In this document: one piece after another, positions 1 through 5,115 of the stretch | How the letters are laid out: each line of letters starts with the position of its first letter | How positions within the stretch are numbered: position 1 is the first letter of the stretch | Assembly: GCA_002692165.1 (NCBI GenBank) | Contig: NZJL01000016.1 | Location: 6,035 to 12,282 of the forward strand | Reading direction: 5' to 3' | Length of the DNA stretch: 6,248 bases | Source: Porticoccaceae bacterium | Lineage (GTDB): Bacteria; Pseudomonadota; Gammaproteobacteria; Pseudomonadales; Porticoccaceae | Translations under genes and position numbers: made by a program | Notes under the pieces: generated by a model | What the model saw: the letters and a program-made list of their open reading frames with translations, nothing else | Told to the model about the DNA's origin: nothing | Databases searched by the model: none

Positions 1-278
1 GGAAGAATAAGACCATATGCTGCAACTACCATCAGGTCTGCTTGCAGCTCTTGAACCATTTTAACCGAGGAGCCATCAAGGAAAGAAATAGGTTGAAAGA
101 CTCTGATTTGGTTCGTTTCAGCGATCTTTTTAACGGGGCTCTGCTTTAATTTTCGCCCTCTTCCAGAAGGGCGATCAGGCTGAGTAAAAGCTCCCACGAC
201 AGAATAATCATTTTGTTTCAAAAGAAATTCAAAATGTGAGGCCGCGAAATCTGGGGTCCCTGCAAAAATTATTCTCAA
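1..278 (-). CDS. fmt: methionyl-tRNA formyltransferase, N-terminal part (runs off the window)
   Basis: Transfers a formyl group from 10-formyltetrahydrofolate to methionyl-initiator-tRNA in the cytoplasm. The frame is open from a TTG at 278 to the window edge and gives 92 complete codons of a protein usually about 310 residues long. It starts [16 protein letters not shown], the standard family beginning. Residues 32-44 ([13 protein letters not shown]) match the basic loop that contacts the tRNA acceptor end, and residues 80-92 ([13 protein letters not shown]) match the conserved Rossmann strand. The catalytic Asn-His-Asp residues lie beyond the edge. TTG is the only reasonable start: an in-frame TAG, which is also the def stop, lies five codons upstream and no ATG or GTG lies between. 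The gene follows def by 12 bases, so the two are almost certainly cotranscribed. Family assignment is very secure. Confidence 0.97.
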   Translation of the reverse strand, partial: MRIIFAGTPDFAASHFEFLLKQNDYSVVGAFTQPDRPSGRGRKLKQSPVKKIAETNQIRVFQPISFLDGSSVKMVQELQADLMVVAAYGLIL

Positions 279-290
279 GACTGATGTAAC

Positions 291-788
291 CTATTCACGA
301 TGCTTTTTTAACTTTTTTCTAATGCGCTGGCGTTTCATCGCTGATAAATAATCGACGAAGAGCTTCCCTTCAAGATGGTCTATCTCATGCTGTATACAAA
401 CCGCTAGAAGGTCGGTAGCTTCTACTTGAAAACTTACTCCATCCTGGTCAAGCGCTCTTATAATAACCTTTGATGGGCGCTCAATGCTCTCGATTATATC
501 GGGGATGGATAGACAACCTTCGTCGTAAGCTACGCAACTAGAATCTAACACTTCAATCTCGGGGTTAATAAATACACGAGGCGCACTTCTATCGCAATTT
601 AGGTCCATTACAACGACTCTTTTATGAACATTAACTTGAGTAGCAGCCAGTCCAATACCTTTCGCGTCCCACATAGTTTCAAACATATCATTCACTAAGC
701 CGCGTATTTGATTGTCCACGTGATGGACGTAAGAAGCTTTTAATCTAAGACGCGGATCAGGATATTTTAATATCTGCATAATAGACAT
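291..788 (-). CDS. def: peptide deformylase
   Basis: Metalloenzyme that removes the N-formyl group from nascent proteins in the cytoplasm. At 165 residues it is close to the 169 of E. coli. All three signature motifs are intact: GIGLAATQ at residues 44-51, EGCLS at 90-94 with the metal ligand C92, and QHEIDH at 133-138 with ligands H134 and H138 and catalytic E135. The C-terminal tail is very basic ([14 protein letters not shown]), as is usual in proteobacterial type I enzymes. The chosen ATG gives [15 protein letters not shown], which aligns end-to-end with E. coli MSVLQVLHIPDERLR; the second ATG three codons in would lose that match. A short GGA lies 6 bases before the start. It is the first gene of a def-fmt transcription unit read leftward from the extended -10 promoter at 845-853. 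Confidence 0.99.
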   Translation of the reverse strand: MSIMQILKYPDPRLRLKASYVHHVDNQIRGLVNDMFETMWDAKGIGLAATQVNVHKRVVVMDLNCDRSAPRVFINPEIEVLDSSCVAYDEGCLSIPDIIESIERPSKVIIRALDQDGVSFQVEATDLLAVCIQHEIDHLEGKLFVDYLSAMKRQRIRKKLKKHRE

Positions 789-844
789 GATCTGTCCGAT
801 TTGTTTTAGTTGGCGTTGTTAGTTAGAGATATTCGTCTGTGCGG

Positions 845-853
845 ATTATACCA
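845..853 (-). promoter_or_regulatory. extended -10 promoter for def-fmt
   Basis: Read on the minus strand the bases are TGGTATAAT, a perfect TATAAT hexamer preceded by the TGn extension of sigma-70 promoters. No good -35 hexamer is visible 16-18 bases upstream, which is common for extended -10 promoters. Transcription would start near 838, giving a leader of about 50 bases before the def ATG. Seen directly in sequence; its activity is inferred. Confidence 0.6.
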
Positions 854-978
854 GTTCCGGATTCGCTTAAACACACGTCAGAATGGTCGCACACAAATTC
901 TAAGCTTGTTTTATGTATTAAGAAACCAGTACGTTTGCTGGTATAGCAATATTTAAAGAAAAAAGAAAACTTTTTACT

Positions 979-1001
979 GATCTTGATTCGGACTTAAGAT
1001 C
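979..1001. repeat. inverted repeat upstream of purE, possible operator
   Basis: GATCTT at 979-984 is mirrored by AAGATC at 996-1001. A G-T and an A-T pair (985/995, 986/994) extend the arms to an 8-pair stem around a 7-base centre. It sits in the divergent def/purE gap just before the TATAAAT at 1009. This position fits a repressor or activator site, but no known consensus is matched and no T-tract follows that would make it a terminator. Chance remains a fair explanation in AT-rich DNA. Confidence 0.3.
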
Positions 1002-1014
1002 CATTAAGTATAAA
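987..1014 (+). promoter_or_regulatory. candidate purE promoter
   Basis: TATAAA at 1009-1014 is a good -10 element. The best -35 at a legal distance (16 bases) is TTCGGA at 987-992, matching only three of six consensus positions. A start near 1021 would leave a leader of about 66 bases before purE. The -10 is convincing on its own; the full promoter is tentative. Confidence 0.3.
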
Positions 1015-1075
1015 TATTTTAAAACGGTTGCACGCACCGATTGCTTCGGCTAGTCTGCTTTGCTTTTTACAAGTG

Positions 1076-1081
1076 TAAGGA
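1076..1081 (+). promoter_or_regulatory. purE: ribosome binding site that fixes the purE start
   Basis: TAAGGA lies 5 bases before the ATG at 1087. It selects this ATG over an in-frame TTG nine codons upstream at 1060, which has no comparable site and would add residues absent from the family. Confidence 0.7.
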
Positions 1082-1086
1082 CAACC

Positions 1087-1590
1087 ATGAGTAAAAACTT
1101 TGTATCAATATTAATGGGATCAGATTCGGACCTGCCGGTTGTTGAACCAGCATTCAAGATTTTGGAAGGTTTCGAAATACCCTATGAGGTGAAAATTACA
1201 TCTGCTCATAGAACTCCGCTTGTCACGACAAACTATGTTAAGGAGGCTGAAGAACGCGGTTGCTCGGTATTTATTTGTGCCGCGGGCATGGCGGCTCATT
1301 TAGCTGGGGCGGTAGCTGCTGCTTCACTCAAACCAGTCATAGGAATACCCATAAATGCCTCTTTGAATGGTCTTGATGCATTGTTGTCTACGGTTCAGAT
1401 GCCTGCAGGTATTCCCGTTGCAACTGTTGCTATTGGAAAGGCAGGAGCGAAAAATGCCGCATACCTAGCAGCACAAATGATGTCAATCGGCGACATAAGG
1501 TTAATGCAAAAGCTGGTTGAAGAGCGCAAAATAAATGCTGAAATTGTGATTTCGAAGGACAAAGCATTGCAGGAAAAATTGAAATCATAG
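1087..1590 (+). CDS. purE: N5-carboxyaminoimidazole ribonucleotide mutase (PurE)
   Basis: Catalyses the carboxylate transfer that makes 4-carboxy-5-aminoimidazole ribonucleotide in purine synthesis, normally using the product of PurK. The 167 residues match the usual length for a stand-alone PurE (169 in E. coli). Key motifs are present: MGSDSD at residues 10-15, SAHRTP at 39-44 with the active-site region H41, and AGMAAHLAG at 66-74 with H71. The C-terminal half carries LNGLDALLSTVQMP (93-106) and the phosphate-loop region IPVATVAIGKAG. The SAHRTP form points to a class I mutase. The GMAAHLAG and NASLNGLDALLSTVQMP wording is unlike the typical enteric or pseudomonad protein (GGAAHLPG, SGVDSLYSIVQMP). 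No purK is adjacent. The gene is followed 11 bases later by tsaC, suggesting an operon. Confidence 0.97.
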   Translation: MSKNFVSILMGSDSDLPVVEPAFKILEGFEIPYEVKITSAHRTPLVTTNYVKEAEERGCSVFICAAGMAAHLAGAVAAASLKPVIGIPINASLNGLDALLSTVQMPAGIPVATVAIGKAGAKNAAYLAAQMMSIGDIRLMQKLVEERKINAEIVISKDKALQEKLKS

Positions 1591-1601
1591 GTTAACTGCT
1601 T

Positions 1602-2171
1602 ATGGATTGGATGCGTCATCCAGATGTAATTCAAGCGGCAAAAATTTTGCGGGAAGGAGGGGTGGTGGCCGTTCCTACAGAGTCAGTCTGGGGTTTGAGC
1701 TGTGATGCCAATAACGAGACTGCAGTCCGCAGATTGTTGACAATAAAATGCAGGCCAGAGAGTAAAGGCCTGATTCTCATAACTGATCAAATTGAGCGCT
1801 TGCAACCTATCCTTGAAACCCTTCCTGCTAGAACTCGACTACTCATTGAATCTTCTACAGTGAAGCATCCGGTTACCTGTTTAGTGTCCCACAACGGCAA
1901 GGTGCCGAAAGTCATTTTAGGCGACAATAAAAAAGTGGCTGTAAGGGTAATCAAACACCCACCGGCAAGGGCATTATGCGATCATTTTGGCGGACTGCTC
2001 GTATCCACTTCTGCCAACCCAAATGGGCAGCCGCCTGCGAAGTCGAATACAGAGGTGCGAAAGTATTTTTCTGGTCTTATTGATTTTTTCTCTCCTGGCG
2101 GTGCAGGCTGCGCTCATAATGTGAGTCAAATTATAGATGTTGCCTCTGGTGATGTGATAAGGCCGCGATAG
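1602..2171 (+). CDS. tsaC: threonylcarbamoyl-AMP synthase (TsaC/YrdC family)
   Basis: Makes threonylcarbamoyl-AMP from threonine, bicarbonate and ATP, the first step of t6A modification at position 37 of ANN-decoding tRNAs. At 189 residues it has the length of E. coli TsaC (190), without the extra C-terminal domain of Sua5. Visible motifs are PTES at residues 25-28, the KxRPxxK nucleotide loop (K49, R51, K55), AVRV at 113-116 and STSAN at 135-139. One conserved element is altered: the usual WPGPVT is VKHPVT at 87-92, while the surrounding residues align well. The ATG at 1602 gives the normal N-terminus; its ribosome site is weak (AGG overlapping the purE stop), and an ATG three codons later is an alternative. 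It lies between purE (11-base gap) and hemF (4-base gap), so translation is probably coupled. Confidence 0.93.
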   Translation: MDWMRHPDVIQAAKILREGGVVAVPTESVWGLSCDANNETAVRRLLTIKCRPESKGLILITDQIERLQPILETLPARTRLLIESSTVKHPVTCLVSHNGKVPKVILGDNKKVAVRVIKHPPARALCDHFGGLLVSTSANPNGQPPAKSNTEVRKYFSGLIDFFSPGGAGCAHNVSQIIDVASGDVIRPR

Positions 2172-2175
2172 AAGA

Positions 2176-3078
2176 ATGGAAAAGTCTGCGATCAAAGATT
2201 ATTTGGATTCTCTGCAAGATCGATTGTGTAGTCAGTTCGCCACATTAGATGAAGGTTCATGGCGAGAGGATCGATGGACGCGCGAAGAAGGCGGCGGAGG
2301 CTGCAGTAGATCGCTCTCGGGCGGCTCCGTTATAGAAAAGTTGGGAGTGAATGTGTCGCATATCTTGGGCAAAGCTTTACCTTTCTCTGCCACAGAAAAA
2401 CGGCCAGAATTGTCAGGACGAGGTTTTGAAGCTATGGGACTTTCTCTGGTCGTTCACCCCAAAAATCCTTATGCACCCAGTGCGCACGCTAATGTAAGGT
2501 TCTTTGCAGCAGAAAAACCTAATTACGAGCCCATATGGTGGTTCGGTGGTGGATATGATTTGACACCTTACTACGGGAATATCGAAGATTGTATGCATTG
2601 GCATCGTGAAGCGAAAAATGCGTGTGATAACGTCTCGCCCGAGCTCTATGAGAGGTTCAAGAAAGACTGTGATCAATACTTCTATCTACCTCATCGTCAG
2701 GAACATCGTGGAATCGGCGGACTATTTTTCGACGATTTCAACGAACTGGAATTTGAGGAAAGCTTTCGATTGATGCGGTGCATTGGTGACAGCTTTTCTG
2801 TTGCCTATTTCCCTATCCTCAATCGATGGAAATCGCAGCCATTCGGTGAGCGGGAAAGGAATTTTCAGTTATATCGCCGGGGTAGATATGTTGAATTCAA
2901 TTTAGTTTATGATCGCGGCACGCTTTTTGGGCTCCAGACAAATGGCAGGATAGAGTCTATATTGATGTCGCTGCCTCCCATGGTAAGCTGGCTTTACGAT
3001 TGGGAACCCAGGCCCGGTACTGCAGAGGCAGAATTATATGAAAAATACTTACCGCCAAGAGACTGGATATCAGGGTAG
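2176..3078 (+). CDS. hemF: oxygen-dependent coproporphyrinogen III oxidase
   Basis: Oxidatively decarboxylates two propionates of coproporphyrinogen III to give protoporphyrinogen IX, using O2; a soluble heme-synthesis enzyme. The 300 residues match E. coli HemF (299) along the whole length. Conserved features are GGGGCSR at residues 39-45, GLSLVVHP at 88-95 (S90, H94), HANVRFF at 104-110 with the proposed catalytic H104, [14 protein letters not shown] at 121-134, HWHRE at 141-145, H173, and the long C-terminal substrate region 239-270 ([20 protein letters not shown] and the residues after it). All positions are shifted by two from the E. coli numbering. No strong ribosome site precedes the ATG, which lies 4 bases after the tsaC stop, so coupled translation is likely. 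Use of O2 implies an aerobic way of life. No oddities seen. Confidence 0.99.
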   Translation: MEKSAIKDYLDSLQDRLCSQFATLDEGSWREDRWTREEGGGGCSRSLSGGSVIEKLGVNVSHILGKALPFSATEKRPELSGRGFEAMGLSLVVHPKNPYAPSAHANVRFFAAEKPNYEPIWWFGGGYDLTPYYGNIEDCMHWHREAKNACDNVSPELYERFKKDCDQYFYLPHRQEHRGIGGLFFDDFNELEFEESFRLMRCIGDSFSVAYFPILNRWKSQPFGERERNFQLYRRGRYVEFNLVYDRGTLFGLQTNGRIESILMSLPPMVSWLYDWEPRPGTAEAELYEKYLPPRDWISG

Positions 3079-3093
3079 CCTGAATAGATCTGA

Positions 3094-3113
3094 CGTCAAT
3101 CGCTAGATTGGCG
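3094..3113 (+). repeat. small hairpin between hemF and aroE
   Basis: CGTCAATC (3094-3101) pairs with GATTGGCG (3106-3113) around a GCTA loop: eight pairs including one G-T. It starts 16 bases after the hemF stop. No T-run follows, so it is not a canonical intrinsic terminator; it could protect or process the tsaC-hemF message or weakly attenuate aroE. Nothing else stands out in the 90-base gap. Confidence 0.4.
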
Positions 3114-3168
3114 CATGGGTTCATCCAACTCGCGCTTGGAAATGAATTTGTAAACGGGTGCATGATAT

Positions 3169-3999
3169 ATGCTTGATCAATATGCAGTGTTCGGTAATCC
3201 GATTAAACATAGTCTCTCGCCGGCAATTCATAACGAATTTGCTTCGCAAACCGAGCAGTCACTAGTCTATCGGCGAAAGCTGGTGCCAATTGACAGTTTT
3301 TCAGCAAGTGTTGATAAGTTTTTTTTGGAAGGGGGGCTCGGCTTGAATATTACTCTTCCATTTAAAATTGAGGCTCATGATTATGCTGACTTTTTGACTG
3401 ACCGAGCGATATTGGCGGGTGCTGCGAATATATTGTCGCGGATGCCAGATGGGGATATTTGTGGGGATAACTCCGATGGTTTTGGGCTTATCACAGATAT
3501 TAAAACGAATCTTGGTTGGAAAATTCGATCAAAGCGAGTCTTAGTTTTGGGGGCTGGCGGAGCGGTTCGAGGTGTCCTCAAACCTCTTCTTGAAGAAAAG
3601 CCGCGCAGCTTAGTAATAGCTAATCGAACAATCAAGAGAGCTGCGGATTTAGTGGAAGCTTTTCCAGATCAACTTGAGATTTCGGTTTGCGGTTACGATA
3701 ATCTTTGCGGCCGATCGTTTGATTTAATAATAAATGGAACTAGTGCAGGTTTGTTCGGAAAGGGACTGAGCTTGCCTGACAGAATCTTGTCCAGTAGATA
3801 TGCAGCGTGTTATGACATGATGTATGGGAGTGTATCGTCGGCTTTTTTAGAATGGGCTGATAAGCGAGGCGCCAGTGTTGCTGATGGGCTTGGAATGCTC
3901 GTAGAACAGGCTGCAGAGTCATTCTTTATTTGGCGAGGAGTGCGTCCCCATACCGAGGCCGTGATTAAGCTTCTAAGGGAGAGGTTCAGCATTAGCTAG
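3169..3999 (+). CDS. aroE: shikimate 5-dehydrogenase (NADP-dependent)
   Basis: Reduces 3-dehydroshikimate to shikimate with NADPH in aromatic amino acid synthesis. The 276 residues match the AroE length (272 in E. coli). Substrate-domain motifs are KHSLSPAIHN at residues 13-22 (S15, S17 bind shikimate), NITLPFK at 60-66 with catalytic K66, AANIL at 85-89, and GDNSDGFG at 99-106 with D103. The Rossmann domain shows GAGGAVRG at 128-135 and the NADP-phosphate-binding NRT at 152-154, followed by NGTSAGL (189-195), DMMYG (216-220) and DGLGMLVEQAA (239-249). Serine replaces the more usual threonine in GDNSDG and AAN replaces AVN, both conservative. The ATG gives the standard start; GGG at 3156-3158 is a modest ribosome site. 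It closes the purE-tsaC-hemF-aroE group, and its last 8 bases overlap the converging carbonic anhydrase-like gene. Confidence 0.98.
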   Translation: MLDQYAVFGNPIKHSLSPAIHNEFASQTEQSLVYRRKLVPIDSFSASVDKFFLEGGLGLNITLPFKIEAHDYADFLTDRAILAGAANILSRMPDGDICGDNSDGFGLITDIKTNLGWKIRSKRVLVLGAGGAVRGVLKPLLEEKPRSLVIANRTIKRAADLVEAFPDQLEISVCGYDNLCGRSFDLIINGTSAGLFGKGLSLPDRILSSRYAACYDMMYGSVSSAFLEWADKRGASVADGLGMLVEQAAESFFIWRGVRPHTEAVIKLLRERFSIS

Positions 4000-4540
4000 A
4001 GGTTAGAGCGTCAAGGTAAATGTTTTTCAATTTGACATAATTCGCTGGAGAGTATTCCAAAAACTCTTTTTCGTTGTCGGAAATTGGCCTGAGAACACGA
4101 CAGGGGTTACCAACATAAACAAAACCTGACTCAAGGATTTTCTGAGGAGGAACCATGCAACCAGCGCCGATCATTACGTGGTCCTTTACAATTGCACCAT
4201 CATTGATTATTGCACCGTTTCCGATCAATAGCTTGTTGCCCAAAGTGCATCCATGAAGGATGGCACCGTGGCCTACAATCACATCTGAACCCAGTGTTAA
4301 AGGCCAACCCTCCGGGTTGTATTTGCTGGCATGAGTGATATGCAGAACAGCGTTATCTTGTATGTTACACCGAAATCCAATCTTGATTTTGTGCATATCT
4401 CCGCGTATAACTGCGCCTGGCCAGACTGAGCAATCGTCGGCGAGATGCACATCGCCAATGACCACGGCTGCTGGATCAATGTACACTCTTTCACCTAGAG
4501 TGGGAGAGATGCCCTTAAAAGAGCGTAAACAATAGTTCAT
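3992..4540 (-). CDS. yrdA: gamma-class carbonic anhydrase-like protein (YrdA family)
   Basis: Left-handed beta-helix hexapeptide-repeat protein of the gamma carbonic anhydrase superfamily, normally a trimer with metal bound between subunits. The YrdA branch has uncertain physiological activity. From the ATG at 4540 the protein is 182 residues, matching E. coli YrdA (184) from its first residues. Features: VVIGDV at 26-31, VIRGD at 44-48, NIQD at 59-62, and the three metal histidines H67 (VLH), H91 (VGH) and H96 (LHGC). Repeats of the [LIV]G-x4 kind run through residues 20-130, then a C-terminal helix contains NYVKLKNIYLD. An ATG 19 codons upstream at 4597 is in frame, but its extension matches nothing and overlaps the divergent gene. 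The stop lies inside the end of aroE (8-base tail overlap). This aroE neighbourhood is known from other gammaproteobacteria. Confidence 0.95.
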   Translation of the reverse strand: MNYCLRSFKGISPTLGERVYIDPAAVVIGDVHLADDCSVWPGAVIRGDMHKIKIGFRCNIQDNAVLHITHASKYNPEGWPLTLGSDVIVGHGAILHGCTLGNKLLIGNGAIINDGAIVKDHVMIGAGCMVPPQKILESGFVYVGNPCRVLRPISDNEKEFLEYSPANYVKLKNIYLDALTSS

Positions 4541-4590
4541 TTCGTAATTGTATCGAGTCTGACAGCGATAGTCACAACGGTGATCATAAA

Positions 4591-4827
4591 ATGGCATATT
4601 CCGAAAAAAAACGTTTTATCGCAGGGGTCGTATGCCCTAAATGCTCAAAAATGGACAAGTTATTGGTTTTTTCGAAAAACGATGTTGATTACAGGGAATG
4701 CTCCGCTTGTGGGTTCAGTGACCAAGTGCGCTTTAGTGCTGTACCGAGAGAGATTAAAACTCGGGTGAGTCGCCCCTCAGAAGGCGAGGGACAACAGGTT
4801 GATGTGATCACTTTACTGGATGATTAG
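4591..4827 (+). CDS. yheV: YheV-like small zinc-ribbon protein
   Basis: A 78-residue protein of the YheV family of putative metal-binding proteins; its function is not known. It begins MAYSEKKRFIAGVVCPKC, closely matching E. coli MAIRKRFIAGAKCPAC. It carries two CxxC knuckles (C15/C18 and C37/C40), with the DxxDYRECxACGF segment typical of the family, and these likely hold one zinc ion. The tail AVPREIKTRVSRP resembles pseudomonad members and is followed by a short acidic end (TLLDD). GGTGA at 4579-4583 is a fair ribosome site 7 bases before the ATG. The gene is divergent from the carbonic anhydrase-like gene, 50 bases from its start. In pseudomonads the oligopeptidase gene prlC lies near this pair; it is absent here. 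An A8 run (4604-4611) sits near the start. Confidence 0.9.
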   Translation: MAYSEKKRFIAGVVCPKCSKMDKLLVFSKNDVDYRECSACGFSDQVRFSAVPREIKTRVSRPSEGEGQQVDVITLLDD

Positions 4828-4857
4828 CGGTGCATCTATTGATAAGGCGATGTTTCA

Positions 4858-4891
4858 GGTTTTGGGCAGATAGAGAACCCGAGGTCCTTTT
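4858..4891 (+). terminator. yheV: weak intrinsic terminator candidate after yheV
   Basis: Two short pairing blocks (GG 4858-4859 with CC 4886-4887; GGG 4864-4866 with CCC 4878-4880) flank mismatched and wobble positions. TTTT at 4888-4891 follows directly. The stem is imperfect and has an 11-base loop, so it is only a tentative stop for the yheV transcript. Confidence 0.22.
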
Positions 4892-4985
4892 GTTAACATG
4901 CTGTTTTCAAAGCTCACTCTGCCGTTCGATCTCGCGATAAAAATCAGGGTTACAAACTCCTGGGAGCGAAATAGAGTGTAAAAAA

Positions 4986-5091
4986 GTTAGAACACTTTAG
5001 AAGAGGGTGCACGCGCGAAGTGCTTAAGTTGCTCAATGAACTGTTGAAAGGGATAAGCTCAGCATAAAGGCACATTAATGGGTTAGAACAC
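4986..5091. repeat. 10-base direct repeat GTTAGAACAC
   Basis: Identical copies lie at 4986-4995 and 5082-5091, 96 bases apart, on either side of the candidate promoter for the next gene. They could be paired regulator sites or chance; no known consensus is recognised. Confidence 0.3.
5029..5057 (+). promoter_or_regulatory. candidate promoter for the oxidase-like gene and ctaB
   Basis: TTGCTC (5029-5034) and GATAAG (5052-5057) are separated by 17 bases and match the sigma-70 hexamers at three and four of six positions. Transcription would start near 5064, about 50 bases before the TTG start. Plausible but weak. Confidence 0.3.
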
Positions 5092-5103
5092 AGTTTTGGA
5101 CAC

Positions 5104-5108
5104 AAGGT
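5104..5108 (+). promoter_or_regulatory. ribosome binding site supporting the TTG start
   Basis: AAGGT ends 7 bases before the TTG at 5116. It is the reason for preferring this start over the later in-frame TTG (5128) or ATG (5143), which would cut into the first membrane helix. Confidence 0.55.
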
Positions 5109-5115
5109 AATTTAT

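Larger units (their letters stand above)
4828..5115. other. 288-base gap between yheV and the oxidase-like gene
   Basis: No convincing gene is seen. The frame of the following gene is open back only to a TAA at 5065-5067, and the codons between do not clearly resemble the periplasmic N-terminus of subunit II. The gap holds an imperfect hairpin with a T-run, a 10-base direct repeat and a candidate promoter, each listed separately, plus an 8-base palindrome (TGTTAACA, 4891-4898). It could be ordinary leader DNA or decayed sequence left by loss of neighbouring genes. Confidence 0.5.

Noticed and set aside
935..949. TTGCT-GGTAT-AGCAA hairpin in the def/purE gap
   Set aside because: Only five pairs with no T-run and no clear position relative to a gene; too weak to call.
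1032..1046. ACGCAC-CGA-TTGCTT resembling a PurR operator before purE
   Set aside because: The half-sites are separated by three bases instead of four and both halves deviate from the consensus, so it is probably chance.
1060..1086. In-frame TTG start giving purE nine extra residues
   Set aside because: The ATG at 1087 has TAAGGA at good spacing and begins at the normal family N-terminus; the extension matches nothing.
2413..2676. 87-codon open frame on the minus strand opposite hemF
   Set aside because: It lies entirely within a well-conserved hemF gene and its translation has no recognisable motif; it is an antisense shadow, as are similar frames opposite tsaC, aroE and the chimera gene.
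4335..4535. 66-codon plus-strand open frame opposite the carbonic anhydrase-like gene
   Set aside because: It is the complement of conserved hexapeptide-repeat coding sequence and shows no domain or ribosome site.
4541..4597. Upstream ATG extending the carbonic anhydrase-like protein by 19 residues
   Set aside because: The extra residues are unlike the family and run into the divergent yheV gene; the ATG at 4540 aligns with E. coli YrdA.
4898..4981. 27-codon open frame starting ATG CTG TTT in the yheV downstream gap
   Set aside because: The only ribosome-like site (GAGGT) is 12 bases away, the peptide has no recognisable features, and frames this short are expected by chance.
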